Shown in pieces: positions 50,523 to 57,808 of a stretch of DNA of 64,000 bases (its first letter is position 1; each line of letters starts with the position of its first letter). The DNA lies in NCBI GenBank assembly GCA_965226435.1, contig CBDDCY010000013.1, positions 372,001-436,000 of the forward strand, given 5' to 3'. The notes below the pieces were generated by a model. That model ran no database searches. It saw nothing but the letters and a program-made list of their open reading frames with translations, and was not told the origin of the DNA. Origin of the DNA: UBA6623 sp965226435 (GTDB taxonomy: Bacteria; Acidobacteriota; Terriglobia; Bryobacterales; UBA6623). Made by a program: the position numbers and the translations under genes.

Positions 50523-50618
50523 TGTTGAAGGGCGATGATAATGTCCTCTTGAGAGGGCGATAGAAATGTCCCCTAATCTAAGGCTCCGAAGGAGGAGCCT
50601 AGATTGGAGAGGACATGG

Positions 50619-51884
50619 ATGAACGACAAGGAATTGAGACGGGGCGAGGTACTGGGCCGGGTGAAGCGAGGCGAGTTGAAGCTGAGCGAGGCGGCGCGGA
50701 TACTCGATATCAGTTATCGCCAGACCAAGCGGATCTGGAGGCGCTACAGCGCGGGAGGGACAAAAGCATTGAAGCACGGCAACGTGGGCCGGGTATCGAA
50801 CCGCGCCAAGCCGGCGGAAGTTCGCAAGCGAGTGCTGCAACTGGTGCGCGAACACTACTCCGGCGAGCCGCACGAGCGCTTCGGGCCGACGCTGGCGGCC
50901 GAGCATTTGTGGACAGACCACGATCTGAAACTATCGGTGCGAACACTGCGGCTCTGGATGCTCGCCGAGGGCCTGTGGAGCCGCCGCCGCAAGCGCCGGC
51001 CGCATCGCTCGCGGCGGCGGCGTAAAGCGCACTTGGGCGAGCTGATCCAGGTCGACGGTTCGCACCACGAGTGGCTCGAAGCGCGCGGGCGGAAAGGTTG
51101 CCTGATGAACTTCGTCGACGATGCGACCGGTCTGGCGCTGTGCCGTTTCTCGAGCGAGGAAACGACTTGGGCGGCGGCCGATCTGCTCGAAGCCTGGGTG
51201 CGTCAATACGGCGTTCCGAAGGCGTTGTATTGCGACTGGAAGAACGTCTACAAGCGCCGGCCAACGTCGCGTGAAGCGCTGGAAGGCATCGAGCCCGAGA
51301 CGCAGTTCGGACGCATGTGCGCCAAGCTCGGCATTGGTATCATCGCCGCTTCGTCACCGCAAGCGAAGGGCCGCGTGGAGCGCCATCACGGCACCCATCA
51401 AGACCGCCTGATCAAGAAGATGCGGCTCAAAGGCATTGCCGATTACGAGGCGGCGAACCGCTATCTCGACGAGCAGTATCTGCCAGAGCACAACGCCAAG
51501 TTCGCCTCTGAGCCGTCAGCGGGAGCGGACTTTCATCGGCGCTTATCGAAGCGTTTGGACTTGAAGTGGGTGTTTTGCTTGGAGGGAGAGCGGGTGGTGT
51601 CCAACGACCTGGTGGTACGTTTCGAGAACCGTTTTCCGCAGTTGAAACCGCAGCGCAATCAGGCTCTGGGCGCAGGCGCGAGAGTAACCGTGCAGCAAGC
51701 GCGCGAGGGCGAGTTGCGGGTGGTGTTCGAGGGGAAAACGGTGGCGTTCGACGAGATCGCCAAGCCGCTCCCCAAGGTGCGGCCGGAGCCGAAACCGCGC
51801 CTGGCGCCGCAGCCGCGCACACCGCCGGCGAATCACCCTTGGCGCGCGCCGTTGAAGCCGAAAAAACGGGCGGCGACCGCGTGA
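50619..51884 (+). CDS. ISA transposase, copy C
   Basis: Identical in predicted sequence to the copy A transposase (10899-12164); 421 residues, same DDE motifs. Confidence 0.92.
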   Translation: MNDKELRRGEVLGRVKRGELKLSEAARILDISYRQTKRIWRRYSAGGTKALKHGNVGRVSNRAKPAEVRKRVLQLVREHYSGEPHERFGPTLAAEHLWTDHDLKLSVRTLRLWMLAEGLWSRRRKRRPHRSRRRRKAHLGELIQVDGSHHEWLEARGRKGCLMNFVDDATGLALCRFSSEETTWAAADLLEAWVRQYGVPKALYCDWKNVYKRRPTSREALEGIEPETQFGRMCAKLGIGIIAASSPQAKGRVERHHGTHQDRLIKKMRLKGIADYEAANRYLDEQYLPEHNAKFASEPSAGADFHRRLSKRLDLKWVFCLEGERVVSNDLVVRFENRFPQLKPQRNQALGAGARVTVQQAREGELRVVFEGKTVAFDEIAKPLPKVRPEPKPRLAPQPRTPPANHPWRAPLKPKKRAATA

Positions 51885-51887
51885 AGA

Positions 51888-52030
51888 GGGCTGTGGAAAT
51901 GACGGGGCCGTGGAAAACGAGGAAAACCCTCGGCAGCCGACGAGGAGCTTCGAACCTCATCGCTCGGGTTTCCCACGTTTCCCCCAGCCCCTTGGAAATC
52001 GCTGTGCGATTCCCACATTCCCACAAGCCC
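51888..52030 (-). ncRNA. Structured cassette in ISA copy C
   Basis: Same sequence and predicted three-way-junction fold as in copy A, antisense to the transposase. Confidence 0.5.
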
Positions 52031-52057
52031 CTACGACTACTATCCTTTTACTTAAAA

Positions 52058-52083
52058 GGGGACATTTCTATCGCCTCTTGACA
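52058..52083. repeat. Right terminus of ISA copy C, single 26-bp unit
   Basis: One unit only, ending CTCTTGACA; the shortest right end of the four copies. Confidence 0.88.
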
Positions 52084-52099
52084 AACACCTCGCTTTTGC
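52084..52099. repeat. 16-bp duplication between ISA copies C and D
   Basis: AACACCTCGCTTTTGC, second of three copies; it serves as the right flank of C and left flank of D. Confidence 0.92.
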
Positions 52100-52195
52100 T
52101 GTTGAAGGGCGATGATAATGTCCCCTTGAGAGGGCGATAGAAATGTCCCCTAATCTAAGGCTCCGGAGGAGGAGCCTAGATTGGAGAGGACATGG

Positions 52196-53461
52196 ATGAA
52201 CGACAAGGAATTGAGACGGGGCGAGGTACTGGGCCGGGTGAAGCGAGGCGAGTTGAAGCTGAGCGAGGCGGCGCGGATACTCGATATCAGTTATCGCCAG
52301 ACCAAGCGGATCTGGAGGCGCTACAGCGCGGGAGGGACAAAAGCATTGAAGCACGGCAACGTGGGCCGGGTATCGAACCGCGCCAAGCCGGCGGAAGTTC
52401 GCAAGCGAGTGCTGCAACTGGTGCGCGAACACTACTCCGGCGAGCCGCACGAGCGCTTCGGGCCGACGCTGGCGGCCGAGCATTTGTGGACAGACCACGA
52501 TCTGAAACTATCGGTGCGAACACTGCGGCTCTGGATGCTCGCCGAGGGCCTGTGGAGCCGCCGCCGCAAGCGCCGGCCGCATCGCTCGCGGCGGCGGCGT
52601 AAAGCGCACTTGGGCGAGCTGATCCAGGTCGACGGTTCGCACCACGAGTGGCTCGAAGCGCGCGGGCGGAAAGGTTGCCTGATGAACTTCGTCGACGATG
52701 CGACCGGTCTGGCGCTGTGCCGTTTCTCGAGCGAGGAAACGACTTGGGCGGCGGCCGATCTGCTCGAAGCCTGGGTGCGTCAATACGGCGTTCCGAAGGC
52801 GTTGTATTGCGACTGGAAGAACGTCTACAAGCGCCGGCCAACGTCGCGTGAAGCGCTGGAAGGCATCGAGCCCGAGACGCAGTTCGGACGCATGTGCGCC
52901 AAGCTCGGCATTGGTATCATCGCCGCTTCGTCACCGCAAGCGAAGGGCCGCGTGGAGCGCCATCACGGCACCCATCAAGACCGCCTGATCAAGAAGATGC
53001 GGCTCAAAGGCATTGCCGATTACGAGGCGGCGAACCGCTATCTCGACGAGCAGTATCTGCCAGAGCACAACGCCAAGTTCGCCTCTGAGCCGTCAGCGGG
53101 AGCGGACTTTCATCGGCGCTTATCGAAGCGTTTGGACTTGAAGTGGGTGTTTTGCTTGGAGGGAGAGCGGGTGGTGTCCAACGACCTGGTGGTACGTTTC
53201 GAGAACCGTTTTCCGCAGTTGAAACCGCAGCGCAATCAGGCTCTGGGCGCAGGCGCGAGAGTAACCGTGCAGCAAGCGCGCGAGGGCGAGTTGCGGGTGG
53301 TGTTCGAGGGGAAAACGGTGGCGTTCGACGAGATCGCCAAGCCGCTCCCCAAGGTGCGGCCGGAGCCGAAACCGCGCCTGGCGCCGCAGCCGCGCACACC
53401 GCCGGCGAATCACCCTTGGCGCGCGCCGTTGAAGCCGAAAAAACGGGCGGCGACCGCGTGA
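52196..53461 (+). CDS. ISA transposase, copy D
   Basis: Identical in predicted sequence to the copy A transposase (10899-12164); 421 residues, same DDE motifs. Confidence 0.92.
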   Translation: MNDKELRRGEVLGRVKRGELKLSEAARILDISYRQTKRIWRRYSAGGTKALKHGNVGRVSNRAKPAEVRKRVLQLVREHYSGEPHERFGPTLAAEHLWTDHDLKLSVRTLRLWMLAEGLWSRRRKRRPHRSRRRRKAHLGELIQVDGSHHEWLEARGRKGCLMNFVDDATGLALCRFSSEETTWAAADLLEAWVRQYGVPKALYCDWKNVYKRRPTSREALEGIEPETQFGRMCAKLGIGIIAASSPQAKGRVERHHGTHQDRLIKKMRLKGIADYEAANRYLDEQYLPEHNAKFASEPSAGADFHRRLSKRLDLKWVFCLEGERVVSNDLVVRFENRFPQLKPQRNQALGAGARVTVQQAREGELRVVFEGKTVAFDEIAKPLPKVRPEPKPRLAPQPRTPPANHPWRAPLKPKKRAATA

Positions 53462-53464
53462 AGA

Positions 53465-53607
53465 GGGCTGTGGAAATGACGGGGCCGTGGAAAACGAGGA
53501 AAACCCTCGGCAGCCGACGAGGAGCTTCGAACCTCATCGCTCGGGTTTCCCACGTTTCCCCCAGCCCCTTGGAAATCGCTGTGCGATTCCCACATTCCCA
53601 CAAGCCC
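53465..53607 (-). ncRNA. Structured cassette in ISA copy D
   Basis: Same sequence and predicted three-way-junction fold as in copy A, antisense to the transposase. Confidence 0.5.
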
Positions 53608-53634
53608 CTACGACTACTATCCTTTTACTTAAAA

Positions 53635-53686
53635 GGGGACATTTCTATCGCCCTACCGAGGGGGACATTTCTATCGCCTCTTGACA
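53635..53686. repeat. Right terminus of ISA copy D, two 26-bp units
   Basis: Two units, as in copy A. Confidence 0.88.
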
Positions 53687-53702
53687 AACACCTCGCTTTT
53701 GC
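53687..53702. repeat. 16-bp duplication, right of ISA copy D
   Basis: AACACCTCGCTTTTGC, third copy; the next base begins the native promoter of the E1 alpha gene. Confidence 0.92.
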
Positions 53703-53731
53703 TTGACAGCCCCGTTTGGCGGGCGTAGGCT
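53703..53731 (+). promoter_or_regulatory. Promoter of the E1 alpha/beta operon
   Basis: TTGACA (53703-53708), 17 bp, TAGGCT (53726-53731), with the start codon 55 nt downstream. The tandem IS pair stops exactly at the base before the -35. Confidence 0.55.
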
Positions 53732-53786
53732 GGTGGACGGACAGCTCCGGGCCGTCATTTTTCGACGGCGGGGAGGGTGAAAATTT

Positions 53787-55097
53787 ATGACGGCAACAAA
53801 CGGAAAAGTTGATCGGCGAACGCTGTTGAAAATGATGGGCGCGGCCGGCGCGTCGGCGGCGGTGATCTCCGGCTGCGGATCGTCGTCGATCAGCGGCCAA
53901 GGGATCAGCGGCGGAGCGTTCGATAAGTCGGTTCCGCTCGCTACCGCGGGGCCGGGCGGTGGAAACAAGGACTGGAAGCCCGGGTATACACTGCCATTTC
54001 TGCCGCCTGAAGACATGCCGACCAGCGGCGCGGCTTCCGATACTCTGGCGGCGCTGCCGAAGGAAAAGCTGCTGGAGTTGTATCGCTTGATGAACTCCAG
54101 TCGCAAGTGGGAAACCACGATGAAGGACTTGTTCCTCGCCGGCGAGGACGGGCTCTACGGCGCGTGGCATACCTATGTGGGCGAAGAGGCGATCGCGGTG
54201 GGCGTGATGGGCGCGCTGAACGAGGACGACTATATCGCCAGCACGCATCGCGGCCACGGGCACTTAATCGCCAAAGGCGGCGACATCAATAAGATGTCGG
54301 CCGAGATCTTTTTCAAGGAGTCGGGCTACAACAAGGGCTACGGCGGCTCGATGCATATTACCGACATGTCCAAGGGCATCATGGGCATGAACGGCATCGT
54401 GGGGGCGAGCTTTTATATGGCCGCGGGCGCGGCGCTGCGCGCCATGGTACGCGGCACCAAGCAAGTCTCCGTGGCGTTTTTCGGCGACGGGGCGGCCGCC
54501 TCGCCCTACTACTTCAGCGCCGTGAGGAGTTGCAAGAACCAAAACATCCCGGTGATCTTCGTCAACGAGAACAACTTCCAGTACATGGGGATTCCGATGG
54601 CGGACACCGCGCCTACGAAGTACATCTCCGAGTACACCAAGGGCCTCGACATCCCGCACTACCTTGTCGACGGCAACGACGTTTCGGCCGTTTATGCCGC
54701 GACGCAAGAAGCCGTCGAGTGGGGACGAGCCGGAAAGGGGCCGAGCGTGATCGAGGGGCTGACCTATCGCTGGTACGATCACAGCGGCTTCGCCGGCGCC
54801 CGGGTGGACCAGGATGGCGCGATGGGACTGCCCTATCGTACCGACGAGGAGGTTCGCGCCTGGATGACGCGCGATCCGCTCCCACGCTTCAAACGCTGGC
54901 TGTTGACCATGGGGCTGGCCGGGGAAGAGGAATTGGCCAAGATCGAGAGCGATGCCCAAGTGGCGGTGGATGCCTCGGTCGAATACGCTCGCGAGGGCCG
55001 CGACCCCGATCCGGAGGCCGGCGTCATGCACACGCACGCCGAAGGCCCGGTCGTCGCAACGCAGTTTTACAACCGCAAGAGGATCGTAACTACCTAG
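53787..55097 (+). CDS. Thiamine-diphosphate dehydrogenase E1 alpha subunit with Tat lipoprotein signal
   Basis: A 436-residue E1 alpha subunit of the pyruvate/branched-chain/acetoin dehydrogenase type, which decarboxylates a 2-oxo substrate on thiamine diphosphate. The ThDP/Mg motif GDGAAAS...NENN (about 230-260) and the block STHRGHGHLIAKGGD are present; the loop TYRWYDHSGF matches the conserved YR-x-HS region. Unusually, it begins with a twin-arginine signal (VDRRTLLKMMGAAG) ending in a lipobox (VISGC), followed by a Gly/Ser linker, so it should be exported folded and lipid-anchored. GGAGGG precedes the ATG. E1 beta follows after 30 nt; no E2 or E3 gene is nearby. Confidence 0.87.
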   Translation: MTATNGKVDRRTLLKMMGAAGASAAVISGCGSSSISGQGISGGAFDKSVPLATAGPGGGNKDWKPGYTLPFLPPEDMPTSGAASDTLAALPKEKLLELYRLMNSSRKWETTMKDLFLAGEDGLYGAWHTYVGEEAIAVGVMGALNEDDYIASTHRGHGHLIAKGGDINKMSAEIFFKESGYNKGYGGSMHITDMSKGIMGMNGIVGASFYMAAGAALRAMVRGTKQVSVAFFGDGAAASPYYFSAVRSCKNQNIPVIFVNENNFQYMGIPMADTAPTKYISEYTKGLDIPHYLVDGNDVSAVYAATQEAVEWGRAGKGPSVIEGLTYRWYDHSGFAGARVDQDGAMGLPYRTDEEVRAWMTRDPLPRFKRWLLTMGLAGEEELAKIESDAQVAVDASVEYAREGRDPDPEAGVMHTHAEGPVVATQFYNRKRIVTT

Positions 55098-55127
55098 CCT
55101 GAATTCTAGGACGGGGGAGTTTTTGTC

Positions 55128-56111
55128 ATGGCGAAAAAACCTTATAACTACGCACAGCTCGAGGCGGTTGCCCAAGAGATGCGGGCCAACGCCGACATGG
55201 TTTACTACTACGAATACCAGCGGCCGGTGACGACGTCGTCGACGGGCGAGATCCTCGATTTGGTCGCCGAGTTCGGTGATCTCCGCACGTCGGGCCGCGG
55301 TTGGCCGATCGATGAAAGTTGGATCGCCGGGGCGGCCATCGGCGCGGCGACGGCGGGTTCGAAAGCGATCGCGCGACTGCCTTCGATGGCCCAAATCTTC
55401 GCGCTCGAATACGTCTACAACCAAGCCGGCAAGCTGCGCTCGATGACGGGCGGGCAGGCCGGCATGCCGTTCGTGCTGTGGGTGGACGGCTCGGGTCGAC
55501 GCCGCGGCGGCGCGGGACAGCACACCGATGTCGGAGCCGAGGCCATGTTCGCCAATCTTCCCGGCATCAAGGTCGTCGTACCGAGCAATGCCTACGATGC
55601 CAAGGGCCTGTTGATTTCCGCGATCCGCGACCCCGACCCGGTGGTCTACATGGACTACCCGGAAGTCAAATCGGGACAGCAACCCGACGTGCCCGACGAA
55701 GCCTACGAAGTTCCCTTTGGCAAGGCGGTTGTAAGACAAAAGGGCCGGAGTATCACTTTGGCGGCCTGGGCGCCGGCCACGGTGGATGTGCAGAAGGCGC
55801 TGCCACAGCTCTCCAAGTCGGGCATCAACGCGGAATTCATTGACCTGCGGTCGCTGAAACCAATGGATCTCGAGACGTTGGCGCGTTCGGCCCGCAAGAC
55901 TCGGCGGTTGCTGGTGGTCGAGCACGGCCACTACACGGCCGGCTTCGGCGCGCACGTGGTCTCCGAAGTCGTGCAGGAGGTCCCGGGCGTCAAAGTCCGA
56001 CGCCTGGCTTTCCCCGACGTGCCGGGTCCGGGCGCGGCGGGCATGATGTCGTGGTTGCGGCCCGACGCCCCGAAGATTATCGACGCGGCCAAGCAGCTGA
56101 TGAGGGCGTAG
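55128..56111 (+). CDS. Thiamine-diphosphate dehydrogenase E1 beta subunit
   Basis: A 327-residue E1 beta chain that completes the ThDP site with the alpha subunit. Family phrases: PIDESWIAGAAIGAATAGSK, GAGQHTDVGAEAMFANLPGI, KVVVPSNAYDAKGLLISAIR, SLKPMDLETLARSARKTRRL and HVVSEVVQEVPGVKVRRLAF. It has no signal peptide of its own, so if the enzyme is periplasmic it must travel with the Tat-signalled alpha subunit. It begins 30 nt after alpha and ends 76 nt before the zinc-finger gene. Substrate not known. Confidence 0.88.
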   Translation: MAKKPYNYAQLEAVAQEMRANADMVYYYEYQRPVTTSSTGEILDLVAEFGDLRTSGRGWPIDESWIAGAAIGAATAGSKAIARLPSMAQIFALEYVYNQAGKLRSMTGGQAGMPFVLWVDGSGRRRGGAGQHTDVGAEAMFANLPGIKVVVPSNAYDAKGLLISAIRDPDPVVYMDYPEVKSGQQPDVPDEAYEVPFGKAVVRQKGRSITLAAWAPATVDVQKALPQLSKSGINAEFIDLRSLKPMDLETLARSARKTRRLLVVEHGHYTAGFGAHVVSEVVQEVPGVKVRRLAFPDVPGPGAAGMMSWLRPDAPKIIDAAKQLMRA

Positions 56112-56187
56112 AGCGATGGCTCCCCGGTTTGTAGGTCGACCCCGACCGTAGCCGGGGCGGCCGCCGCCGGTCGCAATCATCCCTGAT

Positions 56188-56499
56188 ATGTCCTCGGAAC
56201 CAACAACAGATCCGGTCGTGGTCTGTCCGCGCTGCGGCGCGGCGATGACGGCCGCGACGGTGCGGACGACGGTCTGGCGCGAAGATCGCGTGGCGATCGT
56301 CGAGGATATCCCGGCGCACGTCTGCGATTCCTGCATGGAGCAGTTTTACGACGAAGACGTCAGCGACGCGCTGCGCGGGCTGGTTGAGAAGGGGCTCCCC
56401 GCCGAGGAGGCGGTCAAAGAGATCACCGTGCCGGTGTTTTCGCTCGATGGCCGGATTCGCAAGAGAAAGCCCCTGCCCGAGGATTCTTATGTGGACTAG
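56188..56499 (+). CDS. YgiT-type zinc-finger protein
   Basis: A 103-residue protein with two CxxC pairs, CPRCGAAM and CDSCMEQ, typical of YgiT/MqsA N-terminal zinc fingers. The C-terminal half is acidic then basic (EITVPVFSLDGRIRKRKPLP), without the helix-turn-helix of MqsA. It could be the antitoxin-like or regulator half of a small system, but no MqsR or other toxin is adjacent. Its last 11 nt overlap the start of the cytochrome gene, so it is part of this transcript or happens to be embedded. Confidence 0.7.
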   Translation: MSSEPTTDPVVVCPRCGAAMTAATVRTTVWREDRVAIVEDIPAHVCDSCMEQFYDEDVSDALRGLVEKGLPAEEAVKEITVPVFSLDGRIRKRKPLPEDSYVD

Positions 56500-56929
56500 T
56501 TATCGGCGCCTGCGGCGCTCAAGAGGGGCCGCTGCTTTTCTTTTCCTTTCCGGTCTGCTGTCGACGGGGTGTTCCGGAGGCTCGCCCGCGGACGAAAGTG
56601 CGACCAGTGAGCCGGCGGGCGAGCCCATGGCGGCTGCCGAGGAAGCCCCCATGCCGAAGACGCTCAATGAGCTTTTCCCCGAAGGGCTGGGAAAACCGCT
56701 CGTTCTCGAGACTTGCGGGTCGTGCCACGCCATCGGCTGCAGCGCGATCGGGCAGCGTACCGAGGCAAGGTGGGAGAATCTCAAGGAAGATCATCGGGAC
56801 AAGGTGGCGAGTTTGAGTGAACAGGAACTCGAAACCGTCTTTGGCTATCTCAACGAGCACTTCAGCGCGGCGACGCCGGAACCGCGGGTCCCACGGCAAT
56901 TTCTGGAAGGCGGGTGTACGCCGTTCTGA
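56489..56929 (+). CDS. c-type cytochrome lipoprotein (monoheme)
   Basis: A 146-residue exported protein. It has a lipoprotein signal (SYRRLRRSRGAAAFLFLS) ending in LLSTGC, an acidic linker, and one heme-attachment motif CGSCH near residue 75. The rest (EARWENLKEDHRDKVASLSE and VFGYLNEHF) is a compact helical cytochrome. No Met is visible at an obvious sixth-ligand position, so heme coordination is uncertain. The ATG is at 56489, overlapping the zinc-finger gene. With the second cytochrome downstream it may receive electrons from a periplasmic dehydrogenase. Confidence 0.75.
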   Translation: MWTSYRRLRRSRGAAAFLFLSGLLSTGCSGGSPADESATSEPAGEPMAAAEEAPMPKTLNELFPEGLGKPLVLETCGSCHAIGCSAIGQRTEARWENLKEDHRDKVASLSEQELETVFGYLNEHFSAATPEPRVPRQFLEGGCTPF

Positions 56930-57006
56930 CCGGAAGCTTCCATTGCTTGTCTCGACTGGGGGCTGGGACCGGCACGAGTGCCGGTCGCTACCGGCGTTTG
57001 AAGATT

Positions 57007-57429
57007 ATGAACTGCGGAAGCGATCATTCGCCGCCTAACGCTCGGCTGGCGGGGTTGCTCGCGGCCGCTCTTATCGCGGTCGCGGGCTGCGGCGGCTCGG
57101 CGTCATCGGATCCGCCACCGGAGGCTGCCCCGGTTGCCGCCAAGTACACGCCGAAGCGCATCGATCTCGACGCGGTTTTTCCGCCCGGGCCGGGCCGCGA
57201 CCTGGTGCTCAACAATTGCCAGAGCTGCCATGTGTGGGTGCCCATTGTGATTCTGCAAATGGATGAAGACGCTTGGCATCGCAACAGCCTTGAACACCGC
57301 TCCCGCGTCGAGGCGCTGAGCGATGAGGATTTCGAAACGCTCTACGACTACGTTTCTTCAACATTTACACCCGAGCGCCCGGTCCCGGAATTGCCGCGGG
57401 CCCTGCTCGAAGCCTGGACAACCTATTGA
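57007..57429 (+). CDS. c-type cytochrome lipoprotein, second
   Basis: A 140-residue paralog: lipoprotein signal (ARLAGLLAAALIAVAG, lipobox VAGC), a Pro/Ala linker, then FPPGPGRDLVLNNCQSCHVW with the CxxCH motif near residue 70, and the helical tail DEDFETLYDYVSSTFTPERP. The two cytochromes share the pattern L-F-P-x-G-x-G-x-x-L-V-L-x-x-C-x-S-C-H. The ATG at 57007 is preferred over an upstream ATG at 56914, which would lie in front of the signal. They complete a transcript of E1 alpha, E1 beta, zinc finger, cytochrome, cytochrome. Confidence 0.78.
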   Translation: MNCGSDHSPPNARLAGLLAAALIAVAGCGGSASSDPPPEAAPVAAKYTPKRIDLDAVFPPGPGRDLVLNNCQSCHVWVPIVILQMDEDAWHRNSLEHRSRVEALSDEDFETLYDYVSSTFTPERPVPELPRALLEAWTTY

Positions 57430-57557
57430 CGGCGTTTTGTAGCGGTCCGGCCGTCGCTGCCGGTTGCCGCGCACGCGACGTTCACAATGTCCTACAATAC
57501 CGTTCTTTGGCGAAATTTCACCTTCGAACACTCTCGTAAGAAAGAGATCTTCGTTTT

Positions 57558-57761
57558 ATGGATGTCACCCGCATTATTAGTGAACTTCGTAAGGAACTAG
57601 ACCGCATCGACAAAACGATTCTGGCCCTCGATTCCATCGAACCCGGTAAGCGACGAGGCCGTCCGCCCAAGCTGCTGCAGGAACTCCGCGCCGAAGCCAA
57701 AGCTCAGAAAGGAAAGCCGGCCGAGAAGCCGCGCCGCGGACGAAAGAAAAAGACGCGTTGA
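57558..57761 (+). CDS. Small basic protein with AT-hook-like motif
   Basis: A 67-residue protein: an N-terminal helical segment (TRIISELRKELDRIDKTILA), then GKRRGRPPKLLQE and a Lys/Arg/Pro-rich tail (PRRGRKKKTR). RRGRPPK resembles an AT-hook, suggesting DNA or RNA binding. Similar short proteins are common in Acidobacteria. The function is unknown. A GTAAGAAAGAG upstream may be the ribosome binding site. Confidence 0.65.
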   Translation: MDVTRIISELRKELDRIDKTILALDSIEPGKRRGRPPKLLQELRAEAKAQKGKPAEKPRRGRKKKTR

Positions 57762-57808
57762 CCCACTCGAATCGAAAGGCTTGTGGCCGGTTACGGCGGC
57801 GGATCGAG

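Larger units (their letters stand above)
50523..52083 (+). mobile_element. ISA copy C (tandem with copy D)
   Basis: 1561 bp; it has only one 26-bp unit at the right end (52058-52083). Its left end has one substitution (ATGTCCTCTTG instead of ATGTCCCCTTG). The transposase is identical to the other copies. Same 16-bp target duplication on both sides, shared with copy D. Confidence 0.93.
52100..53686 (+). mobile_element. ISA copy D (tandem with copy C)
   Basis: 1587 bp, two right-end units (53635-53686), identical transposase. It differs from C by the right-end unit count, one base at the left end and one base in the pre-transposase hairpin loop (CCGGAGG). Confidence 0.93.
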
